64,000 nucleotides of DNA from Streptomyces sp. 135 (GCF_020026305.1 NZ_CP075691.1:7006001-7070000); one strand, 5' to 3'. Counted from the first letter of the stretch, positions 52,512 through 61,409 are shown. The notes: a model not told the origin generated them from the sequence alone. Translations and numbers: made by a program.

Positions 52512-53315
52512 CTACAGGCCCTGCGGTACCCGCGCGGGACGGCCGGAGCCGCGGGTCAGGGCGTATCCGCCGACGCCCGCGAGGGCCGCGAGGATGCCGC
52601 CGGCCGCCGTCCAGATCCAGCGCGAGGACCACCAGCCGGAGGCCCAGCCGTCCTCCGGTTCCGTGGCGGCGGCGGGCCGCTGCCGGTCCGAGCCGGCGCC
52701 CGGCACCAGCGGCTCCGCGAGCGATCCGTCGACGGCCTGCGCGCCGCCCGCGTCGGTCGTGGTCACCTTCGTCTCGGCCCGCACCGGCAGGCCGAGGTCG
52801 TCGGCCTTCAGGCCGGTGACCGTGAGCCGCAGGTAGTAGGTGCCCGGCAGCGGGTCGTTCGCCCACTGCTCCGACCAGGCCCGCACCGTGCGCAGCGTGC
52901 AGGACAGGGAGACGGACCCGGCGTCCGGCGCCACCGTCCTCTTCGGCGTGCCGAGCCGGCAGGCCTGGCGGCGCCGCAGGCCGTCGTACACATCGACCTG
53001 CCAGGTGGAGGCCGCGTGCCGGGCGGCCGTGTCCGGGAGCTTCACCGTGGCGTGCACGGTGGCGCGCTGACCGGTGTCGACGGGGAACGCCCAGTACAGG
53101 TAGTCACCCGTGGACGCCTCCGCGGTGGCTTGCTGGTCGGGGCGGATCGGGGTGGCGGTACGGAAGGACGTGCCCGCCTCGGTGGGGGCCTCGCCCTTGT
53201 CGTCACCGCCACCGCCACTGTCGGCGGCGGCGGCTCCGGGGAAGGCCAGCAGGGCGGCCGTGGCCAGCAGGGCCGCGCGTGCCCACACACGTGTCGTACG
53301 CATCGGACGGCTCAT
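52512..53315 (-). CDS. Secreted membrane-anchored protein coupled to VWA gene
   Basis: 267 residues from ATG 53315 (GGAGG upstream), overlapping the VWA stop by one base. Signal peptide RVWARAALLATAALLAFPGAAAA; the body has a bacterial pre-peptidase-like beta domain (GTSFRTATPIRPDQQATAEASTGDYLYWAFPVDTGQRATVHATV) and a C-terminal transmembrane helix (WIWTAAGGILAALAGVGGYAL) with basic end. So an extracytoplasmic partner of the VWA protein; the pair recurs in Streptomyces. Function unknown. Confidence 0.75.
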   Translation of the reverse strand: MSRPMRTTRVWARAALLATAALLAFPGAAAADSGGGGDDKGEAPTEAGTSFRTATPIRPDQQATAEASTGDYLYWAFPVDTGQRATVHATVKLPDTAARHAASTWQVDVYDGLRRRQACRLGTPKRTVAPDAGSVSLSCTLRTVRAWSEQWANDPLPGTYYLRLTVTGLKADDLGLPVRAETKVTTTDAGGAQAVDGSLAEPLVPGAGSDRQRPAAATEPEDGWASGWWSSRWIWTAAGGILAALAGVGGYALTRGSGRPARVPQGL

Positions 53316-54616
53316 CAGTTGGTCCTCCAGACCGCGAAGCGCCAGCGGGACAGCCAGCCCCAGACCAGACCGGCCACGAAGCCGACGAGCACGAGCAGGC
53401 CGAGCAGCCACCAGCCGTGGCCGAGGCCGAAGGAGGCGACGTCCGAGGCCTCGTCGGGGGAGTCGACCAGATCGACGGCCAGCTCGACGGGCAGGCCCGG
53501 CGTCTTCTTCACCGAGGCGGGTGCGGAGAAGGAGTTGCTGACCCGCAGGCAGACGCTCTCGGAGGCCCCGTACTTGTCCTTCTCGCTGCTCTCGTCGGCT
53601 TCCGGCCTCGGATAGCGCAGGCCGGTGGAGATGACGTCGGTACGGCCGTCACCGGACTCCTGGCCGCGCACGATCTCGCGTCCGCCCGGTGTCTCGGCGC
53701 GCAGCAGCACGCCGTAGTCCTGGTTGACGGCGCGGTCGGCCGACACGCTGACGGAGGCGCGCAGCTCCTTGCCCGCGGGCACCTCCACGCGGTACCAGCG
53801 GTGCTCGCCGAACTCCTCGCGGTCGGTGTAGAGCCCCGACTTCAGCAGGGGCGCGTCGGCGCACTCGGCGGCACCCTTCGCCTCGACCGGCGTGACCACC
53901 GGATCGGCGGCGCGGTCGATCAACTGCTTGACGCGGCCCGCGAGTTCATCGGTGTGCCGGATCGAGGTGTACGTGCCGCCGGTGGCCTCCGCGATGCAGC
54001 TCAGCTGGTCGCGGGTCTTGGCGTCCGGGACCAGGCCGAGCGTGTCGATGGTGAGGTGGATCCCCTTGGCGGAGATCTCCCGCGCCACGACGCAGGGGTC
54101 GAGCGGCTGGCAGGTGTCCTCGCCGTCGGATATCAGCACGATGCGGCGGCTGCGTTCGGCGGTGTCGTCCGTCAGGTCGTCGGCGGCCTTGAGCAGCGTC
54201 GGGCCGATCGGGGTCCAGCCGGTCGGCGCGAGGGTCGCCACGGCGGTCTTCGCGTCGGTACGGCCCGCCTTGTCGAGCCGCTCCACGGGGTAGAGCAGCT
54301 CGGTGTCCTTGCAGCCCGTCTTTCGGTCGTCGCCGCGGTAGTTGGCGCCGAGGGTACGGATGCCGAGGGCGACCTCGTCCGGGGTCGCGTCAAGCACTTC
54401 GTTGAACGCCTGCTTTGCGGCGGCCATGCGGGACTTGCCGTCGATGTCGCGGGCCCGCATGGACCCACTGACGTCGAGCACCAGCTCGACCTTGGGTGCG
54501 GGGCGCGCCGGTTCGTCGTCGTCATCGGCGGCGGCGGGGCCTGCCGTGACGACTCCGGCGGTCAGGGCGGCAAGCAGAGCGATGACCCAGGCCGCCGGCC
54601 GTTGTCTTGTGATCAT
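53315..54616 (-). CDS. Membrane-anchored VWA-domain protein
   Basis: 433 residues. Signal peptide MITRQRPAAWVIALLAALTAGVVTAGPAAA. VWA domain about 40-230 with MIDAS DVSGSM (DxSxS), the later Thr in GWTPIGPTLL and SDGEDTC. A beta-rich region about 250-390 resembles the partner's extracellular domain. C-terminal transmembrane helix WWLLGLLVLVGFVAGLVWGWL then WRFAVWRTN in the cytoplasm. First gene of a two-gene operon whose promoter lies just before the 77-bp repeat array. Confidence 0.85.
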   Translation of the reverse strand: MITRQRPAAWVIALLAALTAGVVTAGPAAADDDDEPARPAPKVELVLDVSGSMRARDIDGKSRMAAAKQAFNEVLDATPDEVALGIRTLGANYRGDDRKTGCKDTELLYPVERLDKAGRTDAKTAVATLAPTGWTPIGPTLLKAADDLTDDTAERSRRIVLISDGEDTCQPLDPCVVAREISAKGIHLTIDTLGLVPDAKTRDQLSCIAEATGGTYTSIRHTDELAGRVKQLIDRAADPVVTPVEAKGAAECADAPLLKSGLYTDREEFGEHRWYRVEVPAGKELRASVSVSADRAVNQDYGVLLRAETPGGREIVRGQESGDGRTDVISTGLRYPRPEADESSEKDKYGASESVCLRVSNSFSAPASVKKTPGLPVELAVDLVDSPDEASDVASFGLGHGWWLLGLLVLVGFVAGLVWGWLSRWRFAVWRTN

Positions 54617-54664
54617 CGCCGGATCCTATTGATCTTGCACGACATCCGACAAAACGACAGCGGA

Positions 54665-55092
54665 TCCACGGCCTCGCCAGGGGCGCGAGCAACCACGACG
54701 GACTAGCGGACTCAGAGGGCCCGGCGGGGCCGCGGCCCGTTTTGGGGGCGCGGGGAACGGCGCGAGCAACCACGATGGGCCCGCACACTCTGACGGTCCG
54801 GCGGGGCCGCGGCCCGTTTTGGGGGCGCGGGGAACGGCGCGAGCAACCACGATGGGCCCGCACACTCTGACGGTCCGGCGGGGCCGCGGCCCGTTTTGGG
54901 GGCGCGGGGAACGGCGCGAGCAACCACGATGGGCCCGCACACTCTGACGGTCCGGCGGGGCCGCGGCCCGTTTTGGGGGCGCGGGGAACGGCGCGAGCAA
55001 CCACGACGGACCCGCACACTCTGACGGTCCGGCCCCCCGCCAGGGAGCCGCGGGGAACTACGCGACCAGCCACGACGGACCCGCACACTCAG
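54665..55092. repeat. Tandem array of 77-bp repeats
   Basis: The landmark CGTTTTGGGGGCGCGGGGAAC recurs with exact 77-bp spacing (GTTTTG at 54739, 54816, 54893, 54970), giving four almost identical units, with degenerate partial units on both sides. Each unit also carries GCACACTCTGACGGTCCG and GCGAGCAACCACGA. The core is the dispersed element of 520-575. The array occupies the whole gap between the C39-like gene's stop and the VWA promoter; no gene in it is credible. Confidence 0.85.
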
Positions 55093-55108
55093 ACGGCCCC
55101 GCACCCCC

Positions 55109-55717
55109 TCACCGCAGCGAAACCCCCCGCCCAGCAAAGAACGGCTCGAACTCATCGACGGACATGACCGCCGCACGCGTCCCCGCATCGACCCCGGACG
55201 GATTGTGGAAGTGCAGCCGCCCATCCGCCGCCCGGCCGGTGACCAGCACCAGGTGCCCACCCCGGCCCGGCGCAGCAAGCCACGGCCGGCGGATCTCGAA
55301 GTGCACGGAGGCGACGACCTGCCGCCCCTCGTCGAGGAGAGCGCCGATCTCCTCGACCGACAGGTGCCGGTGGACCGTGGCGTCGACACCGTGCGCCTCA
55401 CGGGCGTACGCGGCGAAGGGAGCGTAGACCATCCCCCGGATGACCCCACCGGCCTCCGTGTAGGCGCCGTACTTCAGCGCACCGTCCCGCAGTTCGAACA
55501 GGGACGGCGCGGACGGCCCGAGGAACATCCGGAAGCACGTCACCCCGCACAGGTGCCCGCACCAGCGGGCGTAGTCGTCCAGGGTCGCCGCGCCCGACTC
55601 CCGCCACGCGGGGTCCGCGGCCCGGTCGTGGCCCTCGTACACGATGGGGCCGACCAGTTCGGGCGAGGCGAACTGGGTGAGGACGGGCACGGCACAGGTG
55701 GTGCAGGACGGCGGCAC
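55109..55717 (-). CDS. C39-like cysteine peptidase family protein
   Basis: 202 residues from GTG 55717 (AGGAG upstream). Peptidase C39-like/BtrH-type fold: probable catalytic Cys in RWCGHLCGVTCFRMFL, His in GRGGHLVLVTGRAADG and Asn/Asp in LHFHNPSGVD. No signal peptide or ABC domain, so cytoplasmic. Encoded 21 bp after the AlaA-type aminotransferase, probably co-transcribed. Substrate unknown. Confidence 0.75.
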   Translation of the reverse strand: MPPSCTTCAVPVLTQFASPELVGPIVYEGHDRAADPAWRESGAATLDDYARWCGHLCGVTCFRMFLGPSAPSLFELRDGALKYGAYTEAGGVIRGMVYAPFAAYAREAHGVDATVHRHLSVEEIGALLDEGRQVVASVHFEIRRPWLAAPGRGGHLVLVTGRAADGRLHFHNPSGVDAGTRAAVMSVDEFEPFFAGRGVSLR

Positions 55718-55738
55718 GGCGCTCCTGGGTGCTCGGTG

Positions 55739-56950
55739 TCACTGGCGGTAGCCGCTCAGGAAGCGGCCGATCCGGCTGATCGCCGCGTCGAGGTCATCGG
55801 CGTGGGGGAGGGTGAGGATACGGAAGTGGTCGGGACGCGGCCAGTTGAAGCCGGTGCCCTGGACCACCTGGATCTTCTCCTGGAGGAGGAGGTCCAGGAC
55901 GAACTTCTCGTCGTCGTGGATCGGATGGACCTTCGGGTCCAGGCGCGGGAAGGCGTACAGAGCACCCTTCGGCTTGACGCAGGAGACGCCGGGGATCTCG
56001 TTCAGCTTCTCCCAGGCCCGGTCCCGCTGCTCGTGCAACCGTCCGCCGGGGGCCGTGAGCTCGCGGATGGACTGGCGGCCGCCGAGCGCGGCCTGGATGG
56101 CGTACTGCGCGGGCGCGTTGGGGCACAGCCGCATGGAGGCCAGCATCGTCAGGCCCTCCAGGTAATTCTTCGCGTGCTGCTGCGGTCCGGTGACGACCAG
56201 CCAGCCCGAGCGGAAACCCGCCACCCGGTACGTCTTCGACAGGCCGCAGAAGGTGAGGACGACGAGGTCCGGGGCGAGGGCGGCGACGCTGTGGTGGACG
56301 GCGTCGTCGTAGAGGATCTGGTCGTAGATCTCGTCGGCGAAGACCATCAGGCCGTGCCGCCGGGCGAGATCGAGGATGCCCTCCAGGATCTCCTTCGGAT
56401 AGACCGCGCCCGTCGGGTTGTTGGGGTTGATGATCACGACGGCCTTCGTCCGGTCGGTGATCTTCGCGGCCATGTCGTCGAGGTCGGGATACCAGTCCGC
56501 GGTCTCGTCGCACACGTAGTGCACGGCCTTGCCCCCGGAGAGGGTCGTCACGGCCGTCCACAAGGGGAAGTCGGGCGCCGGGATGAGGACTTCGTCGCCG
56601 TCTTCGAGGAGCGCCTGCACGGCCATGGTGACCAGCTCGGACACGCCGTTGCCGAGGAAGACGTCGTCCACGGAGACCTCGTCGAGGCCGAGCGCCTGGT
56701 AGCGCTGCGCGACCGCGCGGCGGGCGGACAGGACGCCGCGCGAGTCCGTGTAGCCGTGCGCGCGCGGGAGCATCCGGATCATGTCCTGGACGATCTCCTC
56801 GGGCGCCTCGAAGCCGAAGAGCGCGGGGTTGCCGGTGTTGAGGCGCAGGACGCTGTGGCCCGCCTCCTCCAGGGCGTTGGCGTGCTCGATGACGGGGCCC
56901 CGGATCTCGTAACAGACCTCGCTGAGCTTGCTCGACTGCCGGAACTCCAT
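55739..56950 (-). CDS. alaA: Class I aminotransferase, AlaA type
   Basis: 403 residues. Closely follows glutamate-pyruvate aminotransferase AlaA: EFRQSSKLSEVCYEIRGPV, LNTGNPALFGFEAPEEI, RAHGYTDSRGVLSARRAV, INPNNPTGAVY, FADEIYDQILYD, GLSKTYRVAGFRSGW with the PLP Lys, and a C-terminal FRILTLP. Makes alanine from pyruvate and glutamate. Divergent from an HxlR gene across a palindrome. Confidence 0.93.
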   Translation of the reverse strand: MEFRQSSKLSEVCYEIRGPVIEHANALEEAGHSVLRLNTGNPALFGFEAPEEIVQDMIRMLPRAHGYTDSRGVLSARRAVAQRYQALGLDEVSVDDVFLGNGVSELVTMAVQALLEDGDEVLIPAPDFPLWTAVTTLSGGKAVHYVCDETADWYPDLDDMAAKITDRTKAVVIINPNNPTGAVYPKEILEGILDLARRHGLMVFADEIYDQILYDDAVHHSVAALAPDLVVLTFCGLSKTYRVAGFRSGWLVVTGPQQHAKNYLEGLTMLASMRLCPNAPAQYAIQAALGGRQSIRELTAPGGRLHEQRDRAWEKLNEIPGVSCVKPKGALYAFPRLDPKVHPIHDDEKFVLDLLLQEKIQVVQGTGFNWPRPDHFRILTLPHADDLDAAISRIGRFLSGYRQ

Positions 56951-56976
56951 GCGGTGCGCCTCCCGTGACGTGAGTT

Positions 56977-56993
56977 ACTTGGTTTTACCAAGT
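56977..56993. promoter_or_regulatory. Palindrome between alaA and hxlR genes
   Basis: ACTTGG-TTTTA-CCAAGT, perfect 6-bp arms, 27-43 bp before the alaA ATG and 42 bp before the HxlR ATG; a further CTTGG lies at 56,999-57,003. Likely HxlR operator for both promoters. Confidence 0.6.
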
Positions 56994-57034
56994 CACACCT
57001 TGGAAAGTCCAACAACCTGTCTAGACTGCGTCCC

Positions 57035-57667
57035 ATGTCACCTCGCCGAAGCTACGACCAGTACTGCGCGGCGGCCCGGGCCCTGGACGCCGTGGGCGAC
57101 CGCTGGACCCTCTTGGTCGTCCGGGAGCTGTTGGTCGGCCCCCGCCGCTACACCGACCTGCACGCCGACCTGCCGGGCGTCAGCACCGACGTCCTCGCCT
57201 CGCGCCTGAAGGACATGGAGCAGCAGGGCCTGGCCACGCGGCGGCGCCTGCCCCCGCCGGCGGCGGCGTACGTCTACGAACTCACCCAGCGGGGACGGGA
57301 GTTGCTGCCCGTCCTGGAGGCCCTCGCCGGCTGGGGCGCGCACGGCCTGGCGGAGCGCAGGCCCACGGACGCGGTGCGCGCCCACTGGTTCGCGCTGCCG
57401 CTGCTGCGGCGCCTCGCGGGGACCGGGCTCGAAGGCGTGGTGGAGGTGCGGCTCGACGAGGGACGCTTCCATGTACGGCTCGCGGGCGGCGCCGAGAGCT
57501 ACGGCGACGGGCCGGCGCCGGACGAGCCCGACGCCCGCGTCACGCTGGACGCCGGGACGTGCGTGGCGGTGAGCCGCGGCGAACTGTCCCTCGGGCAGGG
57601 CGTGCGGGAGGGCCGGGTCGAGGTCTCCGGGGACTCCGTCCTCGCCAAGGCGCTGCGCGCGTCGTGA
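57035..57667 (+). CDS. HxlR-family regulator with SCP2-like C-terminus
   Basis: 210 residues. Winged helix about 1-95: CAAARALDAVGDRWTLLVVRELLVGPRRYTDLHADLPGVSTDVLASRLKDMEQQGL is a textbook HxlR sequence. The C-terminal about 100 residues (VVEVRLDEGRFHVRLAGG, PDARVTLDAGTCVAVSRGELSL, GRVEVSGD) form an SCP2-like ligand domain. Probably represses the divergent alaA and itself in response to a small ligand. Confidence 0.9.
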   Translation: MSPRRSYDQYCAAARALDAVGDRWTLLVVRELLVGPRRYTDLHADLPGVSTDVLASRLKDMEQQGLATRRRLPPPAAAYVYELTQRGRELLPVLEALAGWGAHGLAERRPTDAVRAHWFALPLLRRLAGTGLEGVVEVRLDEGRFHVRLAGGAESYGDGPAPDEPDARVTLDAGTCVAVSRGELSLGQGVREGRVEVSGDSVLAKALRAS

Positions 57668-57961
57668 CGCCCGCGGCCCGGACCGTCAGGGCAGGGGCCC
57701 GCCCCGGGTGCCGGACGTCCACCGCAAGGGGCGGCCGGACAACGGCAGGCGCCCGGTGCGCACGTGACCGCGTAGCCACGCGCAACGACGGCGCCCCCGA
57801 ACGCGAGAAGCGGACGGGGCGCCACCCCCGGGGGTGCGGCACTCCTCGCCCGCGATCACTCCCGGTTACTATGTTCACTTCACACCGGAGGCCGCCGGCT
57901 CCTCCACCTCTCCGCAGCAGACCGTTGAACGCAAGGCCTAAGAGATGGGTGGCCTGAGGAA

Positions 57962-58867
57962 ATGTTGAGAGTGGTCACCGCGACCCGCTACCTCGAGCCC
58001 CTGCACACCGGCGGCTCCGTCCCCGGCGTCGTGGAGGCCGACGATCTCGGTACGTACGTCGTGAAGTTCACCGGGTCCGCCCAGGGCCGCAAGGCGCTGG
58101 TCGCCGAGATCGTCGTCGGTGAGCTCGCGCGCCACCTCGGCCTGCGCTTCCCCGAGCTGGTCCTCGTCCACTTCGACCCGGCGGTCGCGTCCGACGAGCC
58201 GCACCAGGAGGTTCAGGACCTGCTGCGCGCCAGCGCCGGCCTCAACCTCGGCATGGACCTGCTGCCGGGCGCGGAGGACTTCACGCCGGACGCCATCGAC
58301 GTGGACCCGCTGGAGGCCGGCAAGGTCGTCTGGCTCGACGCCCTCACGGCCAACGTCGACCGCACGGTGCACAGTTCGAACCTCATGATCTGGCCCACCT
58401 TCGGCATCCGCCCCCCGAAGCTGTGGCTCATCGACCACGGCGCCGCCCTCGTCTTCCACCACCGCTGGGGCGCGTCGGCGCCCGACAAGGCGTACGACTT
58501 CCGCCACCACGCCCTCGGCGGCTACGGCCCCGACATGGCCGCCGCCGACGCCGAACTGGCCCCGCTCGTCACGGAGTCCGCGCTGCGCGAGATCACCGCG
58601 CTCGTCCCCGACGCGTGGCTGGCCGACGAGCCCGGCTTCACCTCGCCCGACGAGGTGCGCGAGGCCTACGTCGGTCACCTCCTGGCCCGCGCCCGCTCCT
58701 CCGCGGCCTGGCTGCCCACCGGCTTCCCCACCCGCGGCGAACTGGCCGCGGCCGATGCCCGCCGCGCCGCCGCCACCGAGGCGGGCCGTCCGGCCTGGCT
58801 GAAGCGGGTCCCGGACCTGCACGGCAAGCCCGCGGCGGAGCGGGACTGGACGCGTCACGTGGGCTGA
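57962..58867 (+). CDS. HipA-like kinase-fold protein
   Basis: 301 residues. Compact HipA-like kinase: YVVKFTGSAQGRKALVAEIVVGELARHLGL (ATP Lys region), VVWLDALTANVDRTVHSSNLMIW (catalytic HRD-like loop with D and N) and LWLIDHGAALVFHH (DFG-like DHG). ATG 57962 follows GAGGAA. In many actinobacteria this family is followed by a DUF3037 gene; here a terminator and the opposite-strand aceB follow instead, so it is an orphan. Target unknown. Confidence 0.82.
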   Translation: MLRVVTATRYLEPLHTGGSVPGVVEADDLGTYVVKFTGSAQGRKALVAEIVVGELARHLGLRFPELVLVHFDPAVASDEPHQEVQDLLRASAGLNLGMDLLPGAEDFTPDAIDVDPLEAGKVVWLDALTANVDRTVHSSNLMIWPTFGIRPPKLWLIDHGAALVFHHRWGASAPDKAYDFRHHALGGYGPDMAAADAELAPLVTESALREITALVPDAWLADEPGFTSPDEVREAYVGHLLARARSSAAWLPTGFPTRGELAAADARRAAATEAGRPAWLKRVPDLHGKPAAERDWTRHVG

Positions 58868-58872
58868 CGCGT

Positions 58873-58912
58873 GACGAGGCCCCCGGCGCTGTGCGGTGCC
58901 GGGGGCCTCGTC
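58873..58912. terminator. Bidirectional terminator between HipA-like and aceB genes
   Basis: GACGAGGCCCCCGGC and GCCGGGGGCCTCGTC, perfect 15-bp arms, 10-nt loop, between converging genes (6 bp after one stop, 23 bp after the other). Confidence 0.85.
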
Positions 58913-58934
58913 ATGGTCGTACGACCGGGTGGGT

Positions 58935-60554
58935 TCAGCGCAGCTGCTCGTACGCAGGCAGCGTCAGGAAGTCCGCGTAGTCCTCGTCCAGGGAGACCTG
59001 GAGCAGGAGGTCGTGGGCCTGCTGCCACTTGCCCGCGGCGAACGCCTCGTCGCCGATCTCGGCGCGGATGGCGTCCAGTTCCCGGGCCGCCACCTTGCGG
59101 GCGAGGTCCGCGGTCGCGGTCTCACCGTTCTCGAAGACGACACCGGCGTTGATCCACTGCCAGATCTGCGAGCGCGAGATCTCGGCGGTGGCCGCGTCCT
59201 CCATGAGGTTGAAGATGGCGACGGCGCCGAGGCCGCGCAGCCAGGCCTCGATGTAACGGATGCCGACCTGGACGGCGTTGACCAGGCCCTCGTACGTGGG
59301 CTTCGCGTCGAGCGAGTCGATGGCGATCAGGTCGGCCGCCGAGACGTGCACGTCCTCGCGCAGGCGGTCCTTCTGGTTCGGCTTGTCGCCGAGCACCGCG
59401 TCGAAGGACTTCATGGCGATCGGGACCAGGTCCGGGTGCGCCACCCAGGAGCCGTCGAAGCCGTCGGCGGCCTCGCGGTCCTTGTCGTTCTTGACCTTCT
59501 CGAACGCGACCTTGTTGACCTCCGCGTCCTTGCGGGACGGGATGAACGCCGCCATGCCGCCGATCGCGTGCGCGCCGCGCTTGTGGCAGGTGCGCACGAG
59601 GAGTTCGGTGTACGCGCGCATGAAGGGGGCGGTCATCGTCACGAGGTTGCGGTCCGGCAGGACGAACTTCTCGCCGCCGTCACGGAAGTTCTTGACGATG
59701 GAGAAGAGGTAGTCCCAGCGGCCCGCGTTCAGGCCCGACGCGTGGTCGCGCAGCTCGTAGAGGATCTCCTCCATCTGGTACGCGGCGGTGATCGTCTCGA
59801 TCAGGACGGTCGCGCGGACCGTGCCCTGCGGGATGCCGACGTAGTCCTGGGCGAAGACGAAGATGTCGTTCCACAGGCGCGCCTCGAGGTACGACTCCGT
59901 CTTCGGGAGGTAGAAGTACGGGCCCTTGCCGAGTTCGATGAGGCGCTTGGCGTTGTGGAAGAAGTACAGGCCGAAGTCGACGAGCGCGCCGGGGACCGGG
60001 CGGCCCTCCACCTGGAGGTGGCGCTCGTCCAGGTGCCAGCCGCGCGGGCGCATGACGACCGTGGCCAGCTCGCCGGCGTCCTTGAGGGCGTACGACTTGC
60101 CGGTGCGCTCGTCGGTGAAGTCGATGCGGCGCTCGTAGGCGTCCGTGAGGTTGAGCTGCCCGAGGACCACGTTCTCCCAGGTGGGCGCGGAGGCGTCCTC
60201 GAAGTCGGCGAGCCAGACCTTGGCGCCCGAGTTCAGGGCGTTGATGGTCATCTTGCGGTCCGTCGGGCCCGTGATCTCCACCCGGCGGTCGTTCAGCGCG
60301 GCCGGGGCCTCGGCGACCTTCCAGGAGTCGTCCGCGCGGATCGCGGCGGTCTCCGGCAGGAAGTCGAGGGTGGAGGTGGTGGCGATCTCGGCACGGCGCT
60401 CGGCGCGCCGGGCGAGGAGCTCGTCACGCCGGGGCGTGAACAGCCGGTGCAGCTCGGCCACAAAGGCGAGGGCCGCGTCGGTGAGCACCTCTTCCTGCCG
60501 GGGCAGGGGCTCTGCGTCGACGATGGCCAGCGGCGACGGCGCTAGTGCGGACAT
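58935..60554 (-). CDS. aceB: Malate synthase A
   Basis: 539 residues. Condenses glyoxylate with acetyl-CoA to malate. Family signature RDHASGLNAGRWDYLFSIVK, TVLIETITAAYQMEEILYELR with the Mg-binding Glu, NFRDGGEKFVLPDR and the C-terminal base region LMEDAATAEISRSQIWQW are intact. No isocitrate lyase gene adjoins, so the glyoxylate is likely to come from allantoin. Its promoter region carries both operator types found at the purine locus, 40 kb away, supporting a shared regulon. Confidence 0.96.
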   Translation of the reverse strand: MSALAPSPLAIVDAEPLPRQEEVLTDAALAFVAELHRLFTPRRDELLARRAERRAEIATTSTLDFLPETAAIRADDSWKVAEAPAALNDRRVEITGPTDRKMTINALNSGAKVWLADFEDASAPTWENVVLGQLNLTDAYERRIDFTDERTGKSYALKDAGELATVVMRPRGWHLDERHLQVEGRPVPGALVDFGLYFFHNAKRLIELGKGPYFYLPKTESYLEARLWNDIFVFAQDYVGIPQGTVRATVLIETITAAYQMEEILYELRDHASGLNAGRWDYLFSIVKNFRDGGEKFVLPDRNLVTMTAPFMRAYTELLVRTCHKRGAHAIGGMAAFIPSRKDAEVNKVAFEKVKNDKDREAADGFDGSWVAHPDLVPIAMKSFDAVLGDKPNQKDRLREDVHVSAADLIAIDSLDAKPTYEGLVNAVQVGIRYIEAWLRGLGAVAIFNLMEDAATAEISRSQIWQWINAGVVFENGETATADLARKVAARELDAIRAEIGDEAFAAGKWQQAHDLLLQVSLDEDYADFLTLPAYEQLR

Positions 60555-60677
60555 GAGCTGTCACTTCCTTCAGAGAGCGGCGCGGACGGGGCCGGGCGAG
60601 CTGCCGGGCAGACGCGATGGCACTGAGTGCCACAGGAGCCGAGGTACGGCTGCGGGCCCCGTCCGGGGTTACGGGCC

Positions 60678-60730
60678 TTCTGGTCAGTGGATACTAGTTT
60701 CCTCATGGTGGAAGTTCAATCGTTTGTTGA
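60678..60730. promoter_or_regulatory. Combined operator region of aceB
   Basis: TTCTGGTCAGTGGAT (60678-60692) and TTCCTCATGGTGGAA (60699-60713), 21 bp apart as at gcl and hyi, followed after 2 bp by TCAATCGTTTGTTGA (60716-60730), 13 of 15 identical to the catalase box TCAACAGTTTGTTGA. The set lies 124-176 bp upstream of the aceB start and is the only place with both motifs. Confidence 0.65.
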
Positions 60731-60779
60731 TGTCGAGATTCTTTTCGTCGACAGAACGTGTCGCTGAGTGCCACCCCGG

Positions 60780-61409
60780 TCACTCCAAGTGGATCAGGTC
60801 CTCGGCCGTGTCGATGTCGTACGCATCGGCCACCTCCCGGCACTCGATCAGCGTGAGCGCGTCGGCGTGCGCCCGCAGATAGTCGCGTGCCCCCCGGTCG
60901 CCGACCGCAGTCGCCTCGATGCCCGCCCAGTGGTCGCGGCCGAACAGCACCGGATGGCCGCGCAGCCCCTCGTACGCGGCCGCCGCGAGCGTCGACGGCG
61001 ACCGGTAGGCGTCCCGCACCCGCGCCGTCGCCACCGCGCCGATCCCCGGCTGGTCGACGAGCGAGACCAGCGCCGCGTCGGCCCCCGTGTCCCGGAGTGA
61101 GGCGAGACCCGCCCGGAGGGACGAACCCATGCCCTGCTCCCACTCCGGGTTGTCGACCAGTACGCAGCCGGGCAGCGAGGCACGCGCGCGTACGGCGTCG
61201 GCGGCGGCGCCCAGGACCACGTGCACCCGCGCGCAGCCCGCCGCGCGGAGCACCTCCACCGCGTGCTCCACCAGAGGGCGGCCCCGGTGCTCCAGGAGCG
61301 CCTTCGGGCGTCCGCCGAGGCGCCGCCCGCCACCGGCCGCCAGCAGCAGTCCGGCGATCTCGCCCGTCGCCGTGCCCTCGGGGCGCCCGTTCATCGGTTC
61401 TGTCGTCAT
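60780..61409 (-). CDS. MocA/MobA-like nucleotidyltransferase
   Basis: 209 residues from ATG 61409 (AGGAGG is very close; starts at 61424 or 61394 are possible). NTP-transferase fold: LLLAAGGGRRLGGRPKALL, VHVVLGAAADAV, VDNPEWEQGMGSSLRAGLASL, SLVDQPGIG, AAYEGLRGHPVLFGRDHW. MocA-type enzymes attach CMP to molybdopterin for xanthine dehydrogenase-class enzymes, which would suit a purine-degrading organism, though no xdh gene is in the window. Confidence 0.85.
   Translation of the reverse strand: MTTEPMNGRPEGTATGEIAGLLLAAGGGRRLGGRPKALLEHRGRPLVEHAVEVLRAAGCARVHVVLGAAADAVRARASLPGCVLVDNPEWEQGMGSSLRAGLASLRDTGADAALVSLVDQPGIGAVATARVRDAYRSPSTLAAAAYEGLRGHPVLFGRDHWAGIEATAVGDRGARDYLRAHADALTLIECREVADAYDIDTAEDLIHLE

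Noticed and set aside
54665..55092. CRISPR array
   Set aside because: Units are identical over the full 77 bp with no variable spacers and no cas genes nearby.
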